DNA from: Thalassia testudinum | Lineage: Eukaryota; Streptophyta; Magnoliopsida; Alismatales; Hydrocharitaceae | Direction: 5' to 3' | Assembly (NCBI GenBank): GCA_037157565.1 | Contig: JAZHRO010000063.1 | Coordinates: forward strand, 11,390,001 to 11,454,000 | Length of the DNA stretch: 64,000 bases | Shown here: positions 12,200 to 24,297 of the stretch, one piece after another | Layout: each line of letters starts with the position of its first letter | Position numbering within the stretch: the first letter of the stretch is position 1 | Made by a program: the position numbers and the translations under genes | Notes under the pieces: generated by a model | Databases searched by the model: none | What the model saw: only the letters and a program-made list of their open reading frames with translations | What the model was told of the DNA's origin: nothing

Positions 12200-14097
12200 A
12201 AGCTAGCTACATGGCTGAAGCCCCAATGATGATGATGGACAACCATTTGTCATATTCTTTTTCTTCCTCCTCTTTACAAGTGAAACCTTGCATGGTTTCT
12301 TGAATTTCTTCTCACGAGGCCTACTACGACGTCTTGTTTACTTTGGATCACGAATTGTTGGAGAATTTAAGACATCCTAAAAAAACCAAAATTTAAAAAA
12401 CTTCTCTTACAAAAAAAAATATTAACAATAAAAAAGAAGAAATAAAAAACAACTATACCTACTCGTCAAACCTTGTTAAAGACACTAATTGCTTGAATGC
12501 ATCATCAAGCACCTTCAAGCATATCTCATAGTTAGAAGAGGATATGGCACCGACATCAGCAAATTTTACCGTCCTTGAGCATATATTCTTGTATTTATCC
12601 AGTGGATCATCAAGCGAGAGGAAAGCCTCCAAACAACTCGTTACAAAGGGCAACTTCACATATTTTCTTCAACGATCAATAATGTATTTAGATGGAAGAT
12701 CATATAGATCAAATTCCATTGAAACAAAAAAGCAATGCCTGCAAAGGATCCCTTCAGTTTCAAACAATCATGAACATGATACTGATCTTAAAGATTTCTC
12801 AAATAGGACAGAAAAGGGAAAGAGCTAGGTGAATCAAACTCCTCAACAATAATGGAATAAATATCATCAATTCCATGTTCAAAAGCCAAAGTTTTTTTGC
12901 AATAGATGTCGTTCTCCAACTTCTAAAATTGAAAATACTTTGTAACAATATAGGCATCCCATAGTTGAGCCTCCATAGGAAACTTATAATGCAAAATAGG
13001 AGACATGGACTGAAAATCAAAATTAGCTTTACGAGACTTCTCTTGTTTTGCTTGAAGACCAACCTCATATTACCTCACAAACTGCTTCAAAGTGATTTTT
13101 AAATTAACATATCCATTAAAAAATGCATTTATCCCCTCACTTATGCAAGTACAAGACATGCCAACCCAAAATATGTCATTAAAAAGACAAGAGATCCACA
13201 TATGTCGACTCTCATACAAATCATGAAGCCATTTATTACCCTCCAAATGCCTGTCTCTAATCATTGTAGCCCACTTCTCCTCAAAATCTTCTTTTGATTT
13301 TGAATTATGAATAACTTGGTTAAAAACTTCCCTAGTATGATTATCTCGAGCAAACTTATGAGGAAGTCTATCTTTAATGTGCCAAATACAAAGACGATGA
13401 GAAATACCATTGAACATAGCTGATACAACATTAATAATAGCTTGACACTGATCTGTAATGATATCTTTGGGATATATACTCCACATACAAGACAAAAATG
13501 TCCTAAATAACCACAAAAGTTTTTGTCATCTCATCTCCCAATAGAGCACATCAAATAAAACGGTATGACCATGATTATTTACTCCAACAAAAGGAGCAAA
13601 AAACATATCATATTGATTAGTCAAGCATGTTATGTCAAATGAAACTACATCACAAAAGAACTTGTAAGCCAACCGACTACTAAAATCAGACCAAAAAATG
13701 TTACGAATGCAACCATCATCATCAAAATCTATAGAATAGAAGTTACTGTTCTTTACTTGCATCCTAACGAAATAACTTTGAACAGCCTCTACATCACCTA
13801 CACCAAGCCTCAAATTCCTTGTTTTACGCATTACATTCCTCACATCTTGAGTGGTAAATGTCAAGTTCACAAATATATTACCGTCAATAGCAAAGGATGT
13901 AACTGACTTTGACAAACTAATGCTTGCTTGATTATTTAACACCATTCGACATTTCCTTCCCAATGGTATTTTCTTCTTTGATCAAATATACTTCATCATA
14001 GTTGAAGCACAAAACCCATGATTATGATCATTACAATAAGAAACAACAACATACTTGCTGGAACCATCACAAAATCGAAAATGAACATGAGCCTTGC
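12200..14097 (-). pseudogene. FAR1/FHY3-type MULE transposase, central and C-terminal part
   Basis: MULE transposases cut and paste the element through an RNase H-like DDE core. Reading minus from 14097: the end of the FAR1 DNA-binding domain (KYVVVSYCNDHNHGF, the HNH zinc ligands near 14016-14036). Next is the transposase core (13963-13526) with YFVRMQVKN, IRNIFWSDFSSR, VSFDITCLTNQYDMFFAPF. The core continues in another frame (13516-13070) with IITDQ, RLCIWH and CISEGINAFF, covering DDE-type acidic positions. The C-terminal SWIM zinc finger follows (12732-12780): LCRHC is intact but the second Cys of CxC is a stop (12768-12770). Basic residues follow to about 12200. Frameshifts near 13520 and 13069 and several stops make it non-functional. 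Element C is inserted at its 5' side, and the gene resumes in frame at 38717. Confidence 0.8.
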
Positions 14098-15661
14098 TGA
14101 TTAGCCCATATTTGTGGGCTATTTAAGATTTAAGTACCTAAACATTAAGATAATTTTAACATTTAGAAAGCATACATTAGGATGTAAATAAATTAATTCA
14201 TATTTTTAGCCTAATTGCATAATTCATGTGTGGCATTCATATCTAAATGCATTTAGAATTAACTTAGAATTGCATGCATTTGATTAGTTAACTATTAGGT
14301 GTATTACATACATTATTTTAATTAACATAAAAGTTAAGGAGTTATGTATAAATAATCCTAATTATTTTATTATTATTATTATTCTTCCATAGGTAACCAC
14401 TTCGCCTCCTCCTCCTGTGCCCATTCATTCCTCACAGCTATCAGCATTTACAAGGATCTGCTCCCGCCTCTTGTGATTTTAAATGTATTGGCTGCAGCTA
14501 CAAGAGTGGGGAGGAGACGACTGTTTTCGAGAGGCCACCACCCCTTTCCTCACTGTGCAGAGAACCTAGTTTCTCATCCGCTCCACTACCACTAGCCTCA
14601 ACTGCAGCAGAGCTTCGCCGCTGTGGGCGTACGGGGTGACAGCCCGCACCGCCATCATAGAGCTCTACACTACAAACTCACTGTGCAACCGCCTGACCAC
14701 CCTCACTGCCATCACCAGCAATCACCAACAGCGCGCCACTACCCTCCTCGCTTGCGCGCACCCCCCATACATGGCCAGTAGCACACCCGCAGCCCGCTTG
14801 CCACGCTCGCAGTTGTTGTGCACCACCAGCATCTTCGCATAGCACCTCCGCAACCTCTGCCCGCGCGCGCCTACGCACGCCTGCCTCTCTATGCACTCAT
14901 CCAGCATCAACCCACCGCGCACCATTACGAGTAGCGGCCACAGCCTGCGTGCCTCCACCTTCGCGCGCGACACCCACCTACGTGCAGCCCTTCAGCAGTG
15001 CCGCGCTCGCACGCTACAGAGCTCGCGTCCTCCTCAGCCTCCTCTACGTGCGCCCTCGCCGACCCCTCCAGTGCGCGTGCGTGATGCTGCACCTCCTCGC
15101 ATGCACGCCTTCGCGAGCTTCAACAGCAGCAGACAACCACCGCTGCCGCTCCTCTCCTCCAACCGACCACCTCCGGCCACATCGTGCCTCGTCGCCACCA
15201 CCAAAAGAAGCGGCCCGGCAGTAGCTACCTCCGGCGAGATCCTCTCCTCCAGCCATCCTCTCCTCCATGCGTGGAAGGCACCCAAACCAAATCCCCTATT
15301 TTGCTATAGTAGCGATGGTATTAGTATTAACATCTTTTGCCATTGTGAGATTTTATTAATATTTTATTGTGTCACATTGCAAAATAAATCCTTTAAATGT
15401 GCATAATTGTTATTTCAGCATTAGTTTTTGTATTTTATTTAATTTGAAAGCGATTTTGGCTCGATTTCTTGACAAAATTAATAGTGAACATCAGTTTTTG
15501 ACCCTTGCGAGTTTATATAGGCCATTGCCTCCATGTGGACACAACTCTCTCCTCAATGAGTAGTTATTTTAATTATTTTGATTAGTTGATTTTCCACCAC
15601 TTAGAAAGACAACGACAAATCATCTTAATCATCATTTTCAAAAGCGAAAATTGACTCGTCA
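14098..15661 (+). repeat. 5' LTR of element C (1564 bp)
   Basis: It is bounded by TGATTAG and GACTCGTCA. The first 300 bases are AT-rich and align with the 3' LTR at about 95 percent by eye. The middle (14400-15270) is GC-rich, diverges more and carries indels relative to the 3' copy. A TATA-like TATGTATAAATAA lies near 14343. The 171-codon frame at 14891-15406 is not kept in the 3' LTR, so I do not call it a gene. Confidence 0.9.
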
Positions 15662-15663
15662 AA

Positions 15664-15681
15664 TGGCGCCGTTGCCGGGGA
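15664..15681 (+). other. Primer binding site of element C (Asp tRNA type)
   Basis: A perfect TGGCGCCGTTGCCGGGGA sits two bases after the LTR. It is the usual PBS of plant Athila/Tat elements, pairing with the 3' end of an Asp tRNA (family knowledge). Confidence 0.92.
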
Positions 15682-17011
15682 GGCAACTGACTTAATAAAA
15701 TCGCATTCATTCATTTGTTCATGCTGGTTTAAATTGAGGCATATTTAACCTGTTTTATCTAATTTGGTGTGAGGTCTATCGCACCGACCTCAACAACGCC
15801 GTGGTGGACCTTGTTTCCACCGCTTGGAGGAGAGACTAAGCTTCGCATCTTGGTGGACCTTGATGCCACCAACTCGAGGGGAAGAATTTTGAAAAAAAAA
15901 AAAAGAGATCATCTTTATTCTCTACTTTTGCATTTAGATAAACTTAGACTTTAGGATTTCTTGCATTTATTATTTGGGACCCTTGTTCTAAGGTACATTT
16001 TAGGGGTTTGTTCCGTGACTTTCTTTTAAGCCCGTGTTGGGTAATTTTTGCGGGAGTCTGTTCCCATTTATTTAGACTTAGGTTTTTACTTTTTTTTTGT
16101 GGATTGATTTTATTTTTCTTGATTGTGCATAAGTAGCTAAAAAAAAATAAAGACAAAAACACGAGCTGCCTACTAGAAGCTGCCTACCTTAGGAGGACCA
16201 TTTAGGTGTGAATGAGTAGCCTCTAGATTTTTCTTTGCATTTGCATGCATTTCATTGAAGATTGCTGGAGGCAAGGTACATTTTCTTTTCCTTGCATTCT
16301 ATATTGTTCATGCATTTGCATCTGAATTTAATTGCAAGACCACCAAATTGAATTGAAAAAATCTAACAAGTGGTCACATATTTTCTTAAAAAAAGGACTT
16401 TAAGTTAACGAGGAACACTAAAAACCAAGAACTTGAGCTGAAAACTTATCGTGCATTTCAAAATTCAAACTCAAAGCTTTTACGGTGTATGCACACTTGT
16501 TTTCTCTTTGCACCGAAGCATGCATTTAAACACTCTTAGGTCTTGGAACTACTAGGACAATAGCCCTCCTACCATTGGATTCTAAAGAGTTCAGAACTTG
16601 AGATCAAAGGTTTTGTAACTCCAAAGAGGGGGATACCCTGTCATAGATTTTTGGGGTAGTTAAGAAGCACCGCGAAAGCACAGCTTCAAAGGAAAGCTTA
16701 GGCCTATTTGCATCCCTCAATCTTCCATCTTTGGAGTTGCTCTACCATTTGAGATTTAGGGAAGAGAACTTAGGCTCCAACTAGGTCTTTTTAGGCATTT
16801 CGTAGGTCGACAATAGACGCGTAATTGATTGGGCAACTTGCTTTGTCACCTACAACTTGAATTAAAGTCAAAAGCCTAAATTTGTAAAGACCTAACAAGT
16901 CCTTTTGAGTTATGTTTGTAGTGCATGCTTGGTAGGCGATCTCTTAGGAGACAACTTGTGTTTGTTCTTGAACCTGAAAGAATCCTAAGAAGGGACCACC
17001 CAAGGTAAGAA
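15682..17011 (+). other. Untranslated leader of element C
   Basis: About 1.3 kb between the PBS and the gag ATG. It is AT-rich with T-runs. A short frame at 15769-15954 has no family resemblance. Presumably it contains dimerisation and packaging signals, but I see nothing specific. Confidence 0.65.
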
Positions 17012-18649
17012 ATGGCTGGTCAAAGGAGCCTTAAGGAATATTTCATTCCGACCAATCAAACTGGCCCTGCACTACATAGACCTGGAGGGGACAATCCTTA
17101 TGAGATCAAAAGCAGTACCATATCCTTGCTACCCTCCTTTTATGGTACTGCTAGGGAAGACCCTTACAGGCATATAGAGGAATTCACTGAGGTCTGTTCC
17201 ACGATGAAGCTGCAGGGCATTACTGATGACGCCCAAATGCGGACCCTCTTTCCTTTCTCCCTCAAGGACAAGTCCAAGTATTGGTGTCATACCCTAGCTG
17301 ATATCAACATTAGGGATGCCTTGAAGGAGTTTTTGAAAAAGTACTTCCCCATGAGCAAAACTAATCACTTTAGGAGGGAAATTATGAGTTTTCTTCAAAA
17401 GGATGGGGAAGCTTTCCATGATGTGTGGGAGCGCTTTAATGACCTGTTGAGACTTTGCTCACATCACCAGGTGCCTAAGTGGCAACTGGTTGAAAGGTTC
17501 TACACTGGACTTAATGATTCGCACAGGCAGACTATGGATGGTGCCTGTGTAGGAACCTTTCTATCTAAGACTGAGGATGAAGCTTGGAACCTTTTTAATA
17601 CTTTGAGTGAGAATTCTATTCACTTGAATTCTACCTACTCGAATAGAAAACCCACTCTCATGAAAAGAAAGTTGGAGCCAAATGAGGCAAAGGACACCCA
17701 GAATTTAGGCTATCAAATTCAATTATTGAATCAAAATATGGAGAGGCTTATGTTGAGCCTGGGCTAATTCGCATCTAGCACCTCCACATCCCAAGCTTCA
17801 GAATGCTCCATTTGCCAAGGCAATACACACACCACTATGGATTGCCAGTTGGCCTCCCAATTCCCTGAGCTTATACAAGCGAACCTAAATACTGCTCAAG
17901 GGTTCCATCCTAGACCTCATAACGAGCCTTTTTCCAACACTTATAATGAGGGATGGAGGAATCACCCAAACTTTTCATGGAGACAAGGGAATGTCTCAAA
18001 TTCAGGGAATTATAAACAACAACCCTTTCAAAACTAACAAATGAACCAACCTCAGACCTTTGCCCAACCTAAGACCTTTGAGATGGATGAATTGAAGGCA
18101 ATGTTGAGAACTATGCAAGAAAGTCAAAGTTCCATCATCCAATCTCATGACAAGGTTATACATGAAATGAAGTCGCAGATAGGATGGGAACTTCCCAGTG
18201 CTGCTGAGGAGAATCCTAAAGGAAAAGGGATTGTCTTTAGGGAGCATGCCCAGGTGGTGACTATTATGAGGAGTGGGAAAGAAATTTCCAAACCCGATGC
18301 TCCTATAGTCTCACCTTTTGAAAACCCATCCACCTCAACATTCACCCCCACCGGAGAAGAATTGCCCAACTCTCCTCCGATTGAAATCACCTCACCGGAA
18401 GAGGTTGCCCCCGTTCCACCCCTTACCCGACATGACAATCCTTCCACCCAGAGACCGAGAGTGCCCTTTCCAGAGTGCTTATCCACCTTTGGGCAGACTT
18501 CTGCTGGCTCATTTGGAGCCAAAGATAAGATGGATGAGATCATGGAAACTTTCAAGCAAGTGCAGATTAACTTGCCTCTGCTTGAGGCTATCAGGCAGAT
18601 TTTATCTTATGCCCTCTTCTTAAAGGACTTGTGCACGAAAAAGCGGTAA
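17012..18649 (+). pseudogene. Gag of element C
   Basis: The structural polyprotein. The start ATG at 17012 (MAGQRSLKEY) opens a frame that holds the capsid (FYGTAREDPYRHIEEF at residues 43-58, then LKDKSKYWCHTL and FLKKYFPMSKT) and the repeat FYTGLNDSHRQTMDGA. After a Gln/Asn-rich part the C-terminal signature reads FKQVQINLPLLEAIRQI...LKDLCTKKR. Length is about 545 codons, normal for Athila gag. The frame never shifts, but stops occur at 17765 (TAG), 18035 (TAA) and 18647 (TAA). No CCHC zinc knuckle was seen. Confidence 0.88.
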
Positions 18650-19087
18650 TTTAGAAAACAGGTCCAATCAAAAGTTGTCCTGCCTGATTCTGTTAGCTCA
18701 ATTGTTCAACATGGCACACCCCCAAAACTTAAGGACCCAAGAGCCTTGTACATCTCAGTGGTCATTGGTGACTTACAAATAGATGAGGCTCTACTTGATC
18801 TGGGTGCAAGGGTGAACATCCTTCCGAGCTATGTGTATGAACAACTTGGGGGAGGCAATCTGAAGCCTAGCCTAGTAATCCTCCAAGTTGCTGATCGATC
18901 ACTCAAGACACCTCGGGGAATTCTGGAAGATGTCCTTGTGAGAGTGGAGGATTTCTTCTTCCCCGTTGACTTCTTAGTTTTGGACACTGACCCTACCAAC
19001 AAGCCAACCAAGCCCTCCATCATTTTGGGCCACCCCTTCCTTGCAACTTCACATGCTTCAATCAATTGAAATACTGGGGCATTAAAA
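18650..19087 (+). pseudogene. Aspartic protease of element C
   Basis: It matures the polyprotein. The frame is continuous with gag after the 18647 stop. The typical preamble VVLPDSVSSIVQ...PPKLKDP leads to the active site EALLDLGARVNILPS near 18785-18825; DLGA in place of DTGA is normal for Athila-type proteases. Then LKTPRGILEDVLV and the flap/second half PSIILGHPFLATSHA follow. A stop at 19067-19069 separates it from the RT part. Confidence 0.85.
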
Positions 19088-20862
19088 ATGAGCTTTGGGA
19101 ACAAGAAAATCTGGCTTCATGTGTTTGATGCTTATAAACAAGCTAGGCTTGAGAATTGTTCACAAGTTGAGGTAATAGATGGCCTGATTAAAGAGACAAC
19201 CCCAGCAATGTTATGTGATGACCTCCTTCAGCATGTCATGCTAAATGAGCATTCCCATCTCTTGAAGGAATGTGAAGGGGATATACTAGAACTTGAGGAG
19301 TTGCTGGGTTTTTCTGCTAAGTCTCTTTCCCCATCATCTCTGCCCAAGGTAGATCTGCTACCTGAGATGGGGACATCTATTATGAAACCCTCAACCATAC
19401 AAGCCCCCAACCTTGAGTTGAAACCCCTCCCGGACACTCTCAAGTACGTCTTCTTGGGTGCCAATGATACGCTCCCCATTATCATTTCAACTGTGCTATT
19501 TGAAGCATAGGAGGGATCCTTGATTGAATGTTTGTCTAGGCACAAGGAAGTTATTGCTTGGAGCTTTGCTGACATTAAGGGTATAGACTCTACACTCTGC
19601 ATGCACAACATTTATACTGTTGATTCCATCAAACCATTTTGGGACATGCAGAGACGTCTTAATGCTAATATGAGAGAGGTGATTAAAAAGGAAATTCTGA
19701 AGTGGTTGGATGTTGGGATCATATATCCCATTGCAGATAGTAAATGGGTAAGTCCTATTCATGTGGTGCCAAAGAAGGCAGGCTTTACTGTAGAATTTAA
19801 TGACCAAGATGAACAAGTTGTGACTAGACCCTCAAATGGATGGAGGGTCTGTATTGATTATCGCAAGCTGAACACCGCTGCCCAGAAGGATCACTTTTCC
19901 TTGCCTTTTATTGACCAAATTCTCGAAAAATTGGCTGGGAATAAGTACTACTGCTTTCTCGATGGATATTATGGATACAATCAGGTTGTAGTCTTCCTTG
20001 ATGACCAGGAGAAGATGACTTTCACGAGTCCTTACGGTACCTTTGCATTCAGGCATATGTCGTTTGGACTATATAATGCACCGGCAACCTTCCTGCGGTA
20101 TATGATGTCCATTTTCTCGGACATGATTAACGAGTGTGTTGAAGTGTTTATGGATGACTTCTCCATTTACGGCTCGTCTTTTGACCAGTGTCTCCTGCAC
20201 CTAGAGAATGTGCTGAAGCGATGTAAGGGGACTGGTTTAGTCCTCAGCTAGGAGAAAAGCCACTTCATGGTATAGAAAGGAATTGTACTTGGGCATGTTG
20301 TGTCTGAGCGAGGCTTGGAAGTAAATAAAGCCAAGGTTGATTTTATTTCCAAACTTCCATTGCCCATGAATGTCAAGCAGATTAGATCCTTTCCGGGTCA
20401 TGCCGGCTTTTATAGGTGCTTTATTAAAAATTTTAGTAAAATTTCTAGGCCACTATGTGACCTGTTGGCAAAGGAATCTTCCTTCAATTTTGATTCAAAG
20501 TGTGCCGAGGCCTTTCAAACTCTGAATTAGGCCTTGATCTCTACGCCTATTCTCCGAGCACTTGATTGGACACTCCCATTTGAGCTGATGTGTGATGCTT
20601 CGGATTATGCAGTGGGAGCAGTCCTTGGACAAAGGGTTAAGGGAAGACCTCATGTGCTGCACTATGCCAGCAAGACTTTAACCGAACCACAGCAAAACTA
20701 CATTGTCACTGAAAATGAATTACTTGCTGTGGTTTTTGCTCTGGAGAAGTTTAGGTCTTATCTTCTTGGGTCTAAGGTGGTTATTTTCATTGATCATGCG
20801 GTAGTGAAACATCTCATTGCTAAGAAGGATTCTAAGTCACATCTGATTAGGTGGATCCTACT
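19088..20862 (+). pseudogene. Reverse transcriptase and RNase H (5' part) of element C
   Basis: It copies element RNA into DNA and degrades the RNA strand. The frame is the same as gag. RT motifs are WVSPIHVVPKKAG, WRVCIDYRKLN, FLDGYYGYNQ, GTFAFRHMSFGLYNAPATF and the catalytic FMDDFS near 20146-20160, all intact. RNase H follows: LMCDASDYAVGAVLGQ (Asp), NYIVTENELLAVVFALEKFR (Glu) and FIDHAVVKHL (Asp). Stops lie at 19508, 20249, 20273 and 20528; the last three are where Trp (TGG) or Gln (CAG) codons are expected. The sequence is interrupted at 20862 by element E and resumes in frame at 30032. Confidence 0.9.
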
Positions 20863-23097
20863 TGATGGGGACACCATCATGAGCCATAACTAGCTCTTTT
20901 TGATCCAATTAAGTCAGTAAATGCTCCTACATAACTATCAGAGAATCATAACTCACTGTATAACCATTCTGAGAGAAAAATAAGCAATTAGGGTTAAAAC
21001 TGCAATTTTACCAGCTTATCATGAATGCAGTACAACCATGGGTTTTCTTAAGGGGCGAATAAAGGTCAAGTGACCTTAATAAGATAATAAGTGGGTTAGA
21101 TCAGATAGAAAAGGGTTTACGTATGTTTTGAGAATTAAATGACTTTTCAAACCCTAAAAATAGATCTACTTAATTAACCGAGGTTCTGGTCAAGATAAAA
21201 TTCACCTAAATACTCTAAAAATCATAGAAAAATATTCTCTAAGGTTTAGTACCTTCAATTTGGCCATTAGAACCCATCTTGACCTAAAATGGAGTCTCAG
21301 ACAGATATTTGCCTTAATTTGGGTTTTTGCATAAATTACCTAGTCAAACGTGGTAAAAAAAAATCCAACTTCACCATTGGATTCCTTAGGTCCAAATTAG
21401 GTTTGTTCCAAAACTTGGACCTCAGAAGAATTTGTCTTGACCTAGTTTGCAAAATGGTCCTGTTTGATTACATTTATACCCCCAACTTTCAAAAACCCTT
21501 GCATACAGTCCCCTAACTTCTTCGTCGTCTTCACAATTAGGTCCATCCACCATTATCGCAGAGAAATCCTTCTCCGACGACCTTTGATTGAGTAGAACTC
21601 TATTCAATCAATCCCTTCCAAAATTGGAAGGGATACTCCTTGAGAAATTCCCTTTAATCTAAGCCCGTCCATGTACTCCAGATCTTTCCTGATCTCTCAT
21701 GCGAACGCATGAGAGATTTGGGTATCAAGAAGCTCCCAAATCTGACGAGCATTCCTAGCTTGGAGACCTTGGAAGCTTGGCTTCCAAGCTCAAAACCCTT
21801 TCTGATGACCTATAAAAGACTCCCCAGGGTTCGATCATTCTCCTCAACTTGAAATTCGGCTGGAACTTCCCCTCTTCCTCTCTCCTCTTCGACCGCAAAT
21901 CTCTGTAAGCTCCAGCGGTCTCTCTTAGACTCCTCTCATCGTCCGACCACAAAACCAGTGGCAGATTCATCTTCCTCACCGTCCTCCACGTCGTGCAATA
22001 CCAGCCATCGCCATCCTTTCCCCGTCTTCACCGTCGTCTCTCCTACAGAGGTTCATCTTCCCCACATCCTGCAACCACACTAGCGTGGGGATCCCTTCAC
22101 CTTTTCATCCTTAGAGTAGACTCTTAGGTTCCCTATCTCTCCTACTTTCTTCCCCTCTCTTTGTTTCCCAAAACCAACCATCGATGATACTAAACACCTT
22201 CATCTCCTCCATCTCCAGCGACTCCTTCAGCGAGGTGTTCCCATTGCTACACACCTCCATCCACCTTGCCGACAAGCTCACAACCTCCACAGCTCCTCCC
22301 CGCTCATTTCCCATCTCTCTATTCGCCGTTCCATCCACCCAAACACCTTCCTGATAACCCACCTAATATGCACTCCTCGCTCACCACCGCACGCCGGTGA
22401 GCCTAGACCCAAGTACACGCCTAACCCAATAACTCGGATACCCTGTGGCTTTGGGAGAGCGGATCCTAAGAGAGAAAGAGAGAGGAGAGTTGCGCTACTA
22501 GGGGAAGGGTTTTGCTACAGGGACCTTTGGCTGACACTTAGCCAAATTCTAAAGAGGAAAGCCAGAGAAGGAAGAAGAGAAAGAAGAAGTGAAGGACTGA
22601 GAAAAAGAGAAAGAAGAACAAGAGGCAGATCTGAAGAAAGAGAAGAAGCTACAGAAGAAAGGAAGAATCAGAGAAAGAAAGAAGAAGAAAAGAAGGAAGA
22701 GGCACACAGACAAAGAAAAGCAAAAGGGGTATTGTAGCAAACGTCTTTTAAGACATCTAATTGCAAAATCAGATGACTGATTTCATACGCCCTCCTTTAG
22801 TAAATTTGAGTAATTATTCTATGTATTAGACTTATAATTGGTGATTCAAATCACCATTATTTTGTCTAAAATTCTTTTTACTCTTCATATACTCATATGC
22901 TTTACATTGCAAATTAGTTTTTGAGTAATATTTTGTGTTCAAATTACATTAATTGTTGAGATTAGAGTGTGAATTCCATTTTCTCCCTGTGTTCGACCTC
23001 AGAATCTTTTTGAGTAATAAAAATTATATTTGTCTTCAAAGCGATTTCGATTATATTACAACGCTTTATTTTAAACTCAATTTTGCCAAGATAAACA
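20863..23097 (+). repeat. 5' LTR of element E (2235 bp)
   Basis: It begins TGATGGGGACACCATCATGA (GGNNACACCATC is kept in both copies) and ends AAGATAAACA. A TATA box TATAAAAG lies at 21811-21818. Downstream are a pyrimidine-rich stretch and a GAA/AGA-rich purine tract (22540-22730). Open frames in it on either strand are also broken in the 3' copy. Confidence 0.88.
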
Positions 23098-23100
23098 TTT

Positions 23101-23118
23101 TGGCACCGTTGCCAGGGA
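23101..23118 (+). other. Primer binding site of element E
   Basis: TGGCACCGTTGCCAGGGA, which differs from the perfect Asp-type PBS at two positions, both G to A as expected from CpG/CpNpG decay. It follows the LTR after three bases. Confidence 0.85.
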
Positions 23119-24297
23119 CCAACGCGCAATTCACCACCATTCTCTGCCTTATCTGATTATATTTTAGCACTAACTTGCCCTATTTGCTTTCTTGTGATTT
23201 TGCAAGGTACTTCACGAGGAGATCTTCCACGCAAAACAACCACACCAGGGCAGGTAACTTCTCCATTCTTCCCTAATCAACTTCCTAATCTTGGGAAGAC
23301 AAAAGAAAAAAAGGAAACAATAAATTAGGAATCACTTGCCTTATTTGTTATAGTAATCATCAATTAAAAGGGCAAGTTTCCTTATTTGCAAAAATTCTTT
23401 TCAAATCTAAGAGAATTTTGAAGCGATTTTAAGAATTCCCTACCCCAAAAAATTTCCTATGCCTATTTAGAATCTACGCTTAATTCCTAAATGACTATTG
23501 GGAAAACACATTTCTTGCTTAAAGGCCCAAAGTGAACATTTGTTTTAATTGGACCTGGAAATAGAACCAATTAGTGTTTCAATTTTTAGGATTTTGGAGT
23601 GCTAGTTCACATTTCCTTCATAAAAGATATCAAACTCACCCACATTTGTGTGCTACCCAAGCCCTTGATTGAAAAGATCTAATCAAGAAAAACCCTAAGA
23701 TCAGGCTTTAAATTCACTTGAACCCTAAAATCCTTAGACCTCATAACCTGGGAGTCAAATTAGGGTGATTTCTAAGTCTTGACCTAGAGTTCATTCTGCC
23801 ATCTTTAAGGCAGGTCAGGTAAAGTTGGACTACATTGTAGGCCAACCAACCTCCAAATTAGGTCAGAAGTCAAATCAACTGCTAATTCAAGTAAAAATAA
23901 AGGCACAAATTAGGACATAAAACTGGTAGACTTAAGAGGTCAAGTTATCCATTCTGGTCTACCTGGACCCTCAGTGAAAAGGAAGGTCGGGTGGGGGAAA
24001 CCCTGTAACTCGTGGGGGCACTCTACTGTGTAGGGGTCTTTGCGGGACTCTCCCTTCCTGGCTACCCAGGTAATTCTCAAGTGGACAACTTTCTAATCCG
24101 GGGGTATCATCCGCCCCGAACCTCTATAGTCATCCAAAATCTTTGTGTGCCTTGATTGAGTCAATATCACATCTAGTCCCTCATCCCTTCCATTTAGAGC
24201 ACACACAGATTTTCCTGGGAATCTTTTTCGATCTAATCAATTTTGATCTAAACTTAAATTTTGATTCTATATCTTGATTCCACCATCTAATTCAAAA
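23119..24297 (+). other. Untranslated leader of element E
   Basis: No coding signal. A G-rich stretch with GTGGGGGAAACCC and GTGGGGGCACTC occurs around 23990-24115. It ends just before the first ATG of the large decayed frame. Confidence 0.6.

Noticed and set aside
14636..15406. Frames of 68-171 codons in the 5' LTR of C
   Set aside because: GC-rich LTR sequence without known motifs; not conserved in the 3' LTR.
22540..22740. Ser/Phe-rich minus frame in LTR E
   Set aside because: Reverse of a GAA/AGA purine tract in the LTR; repeated at 29496-29687 for the same reason.
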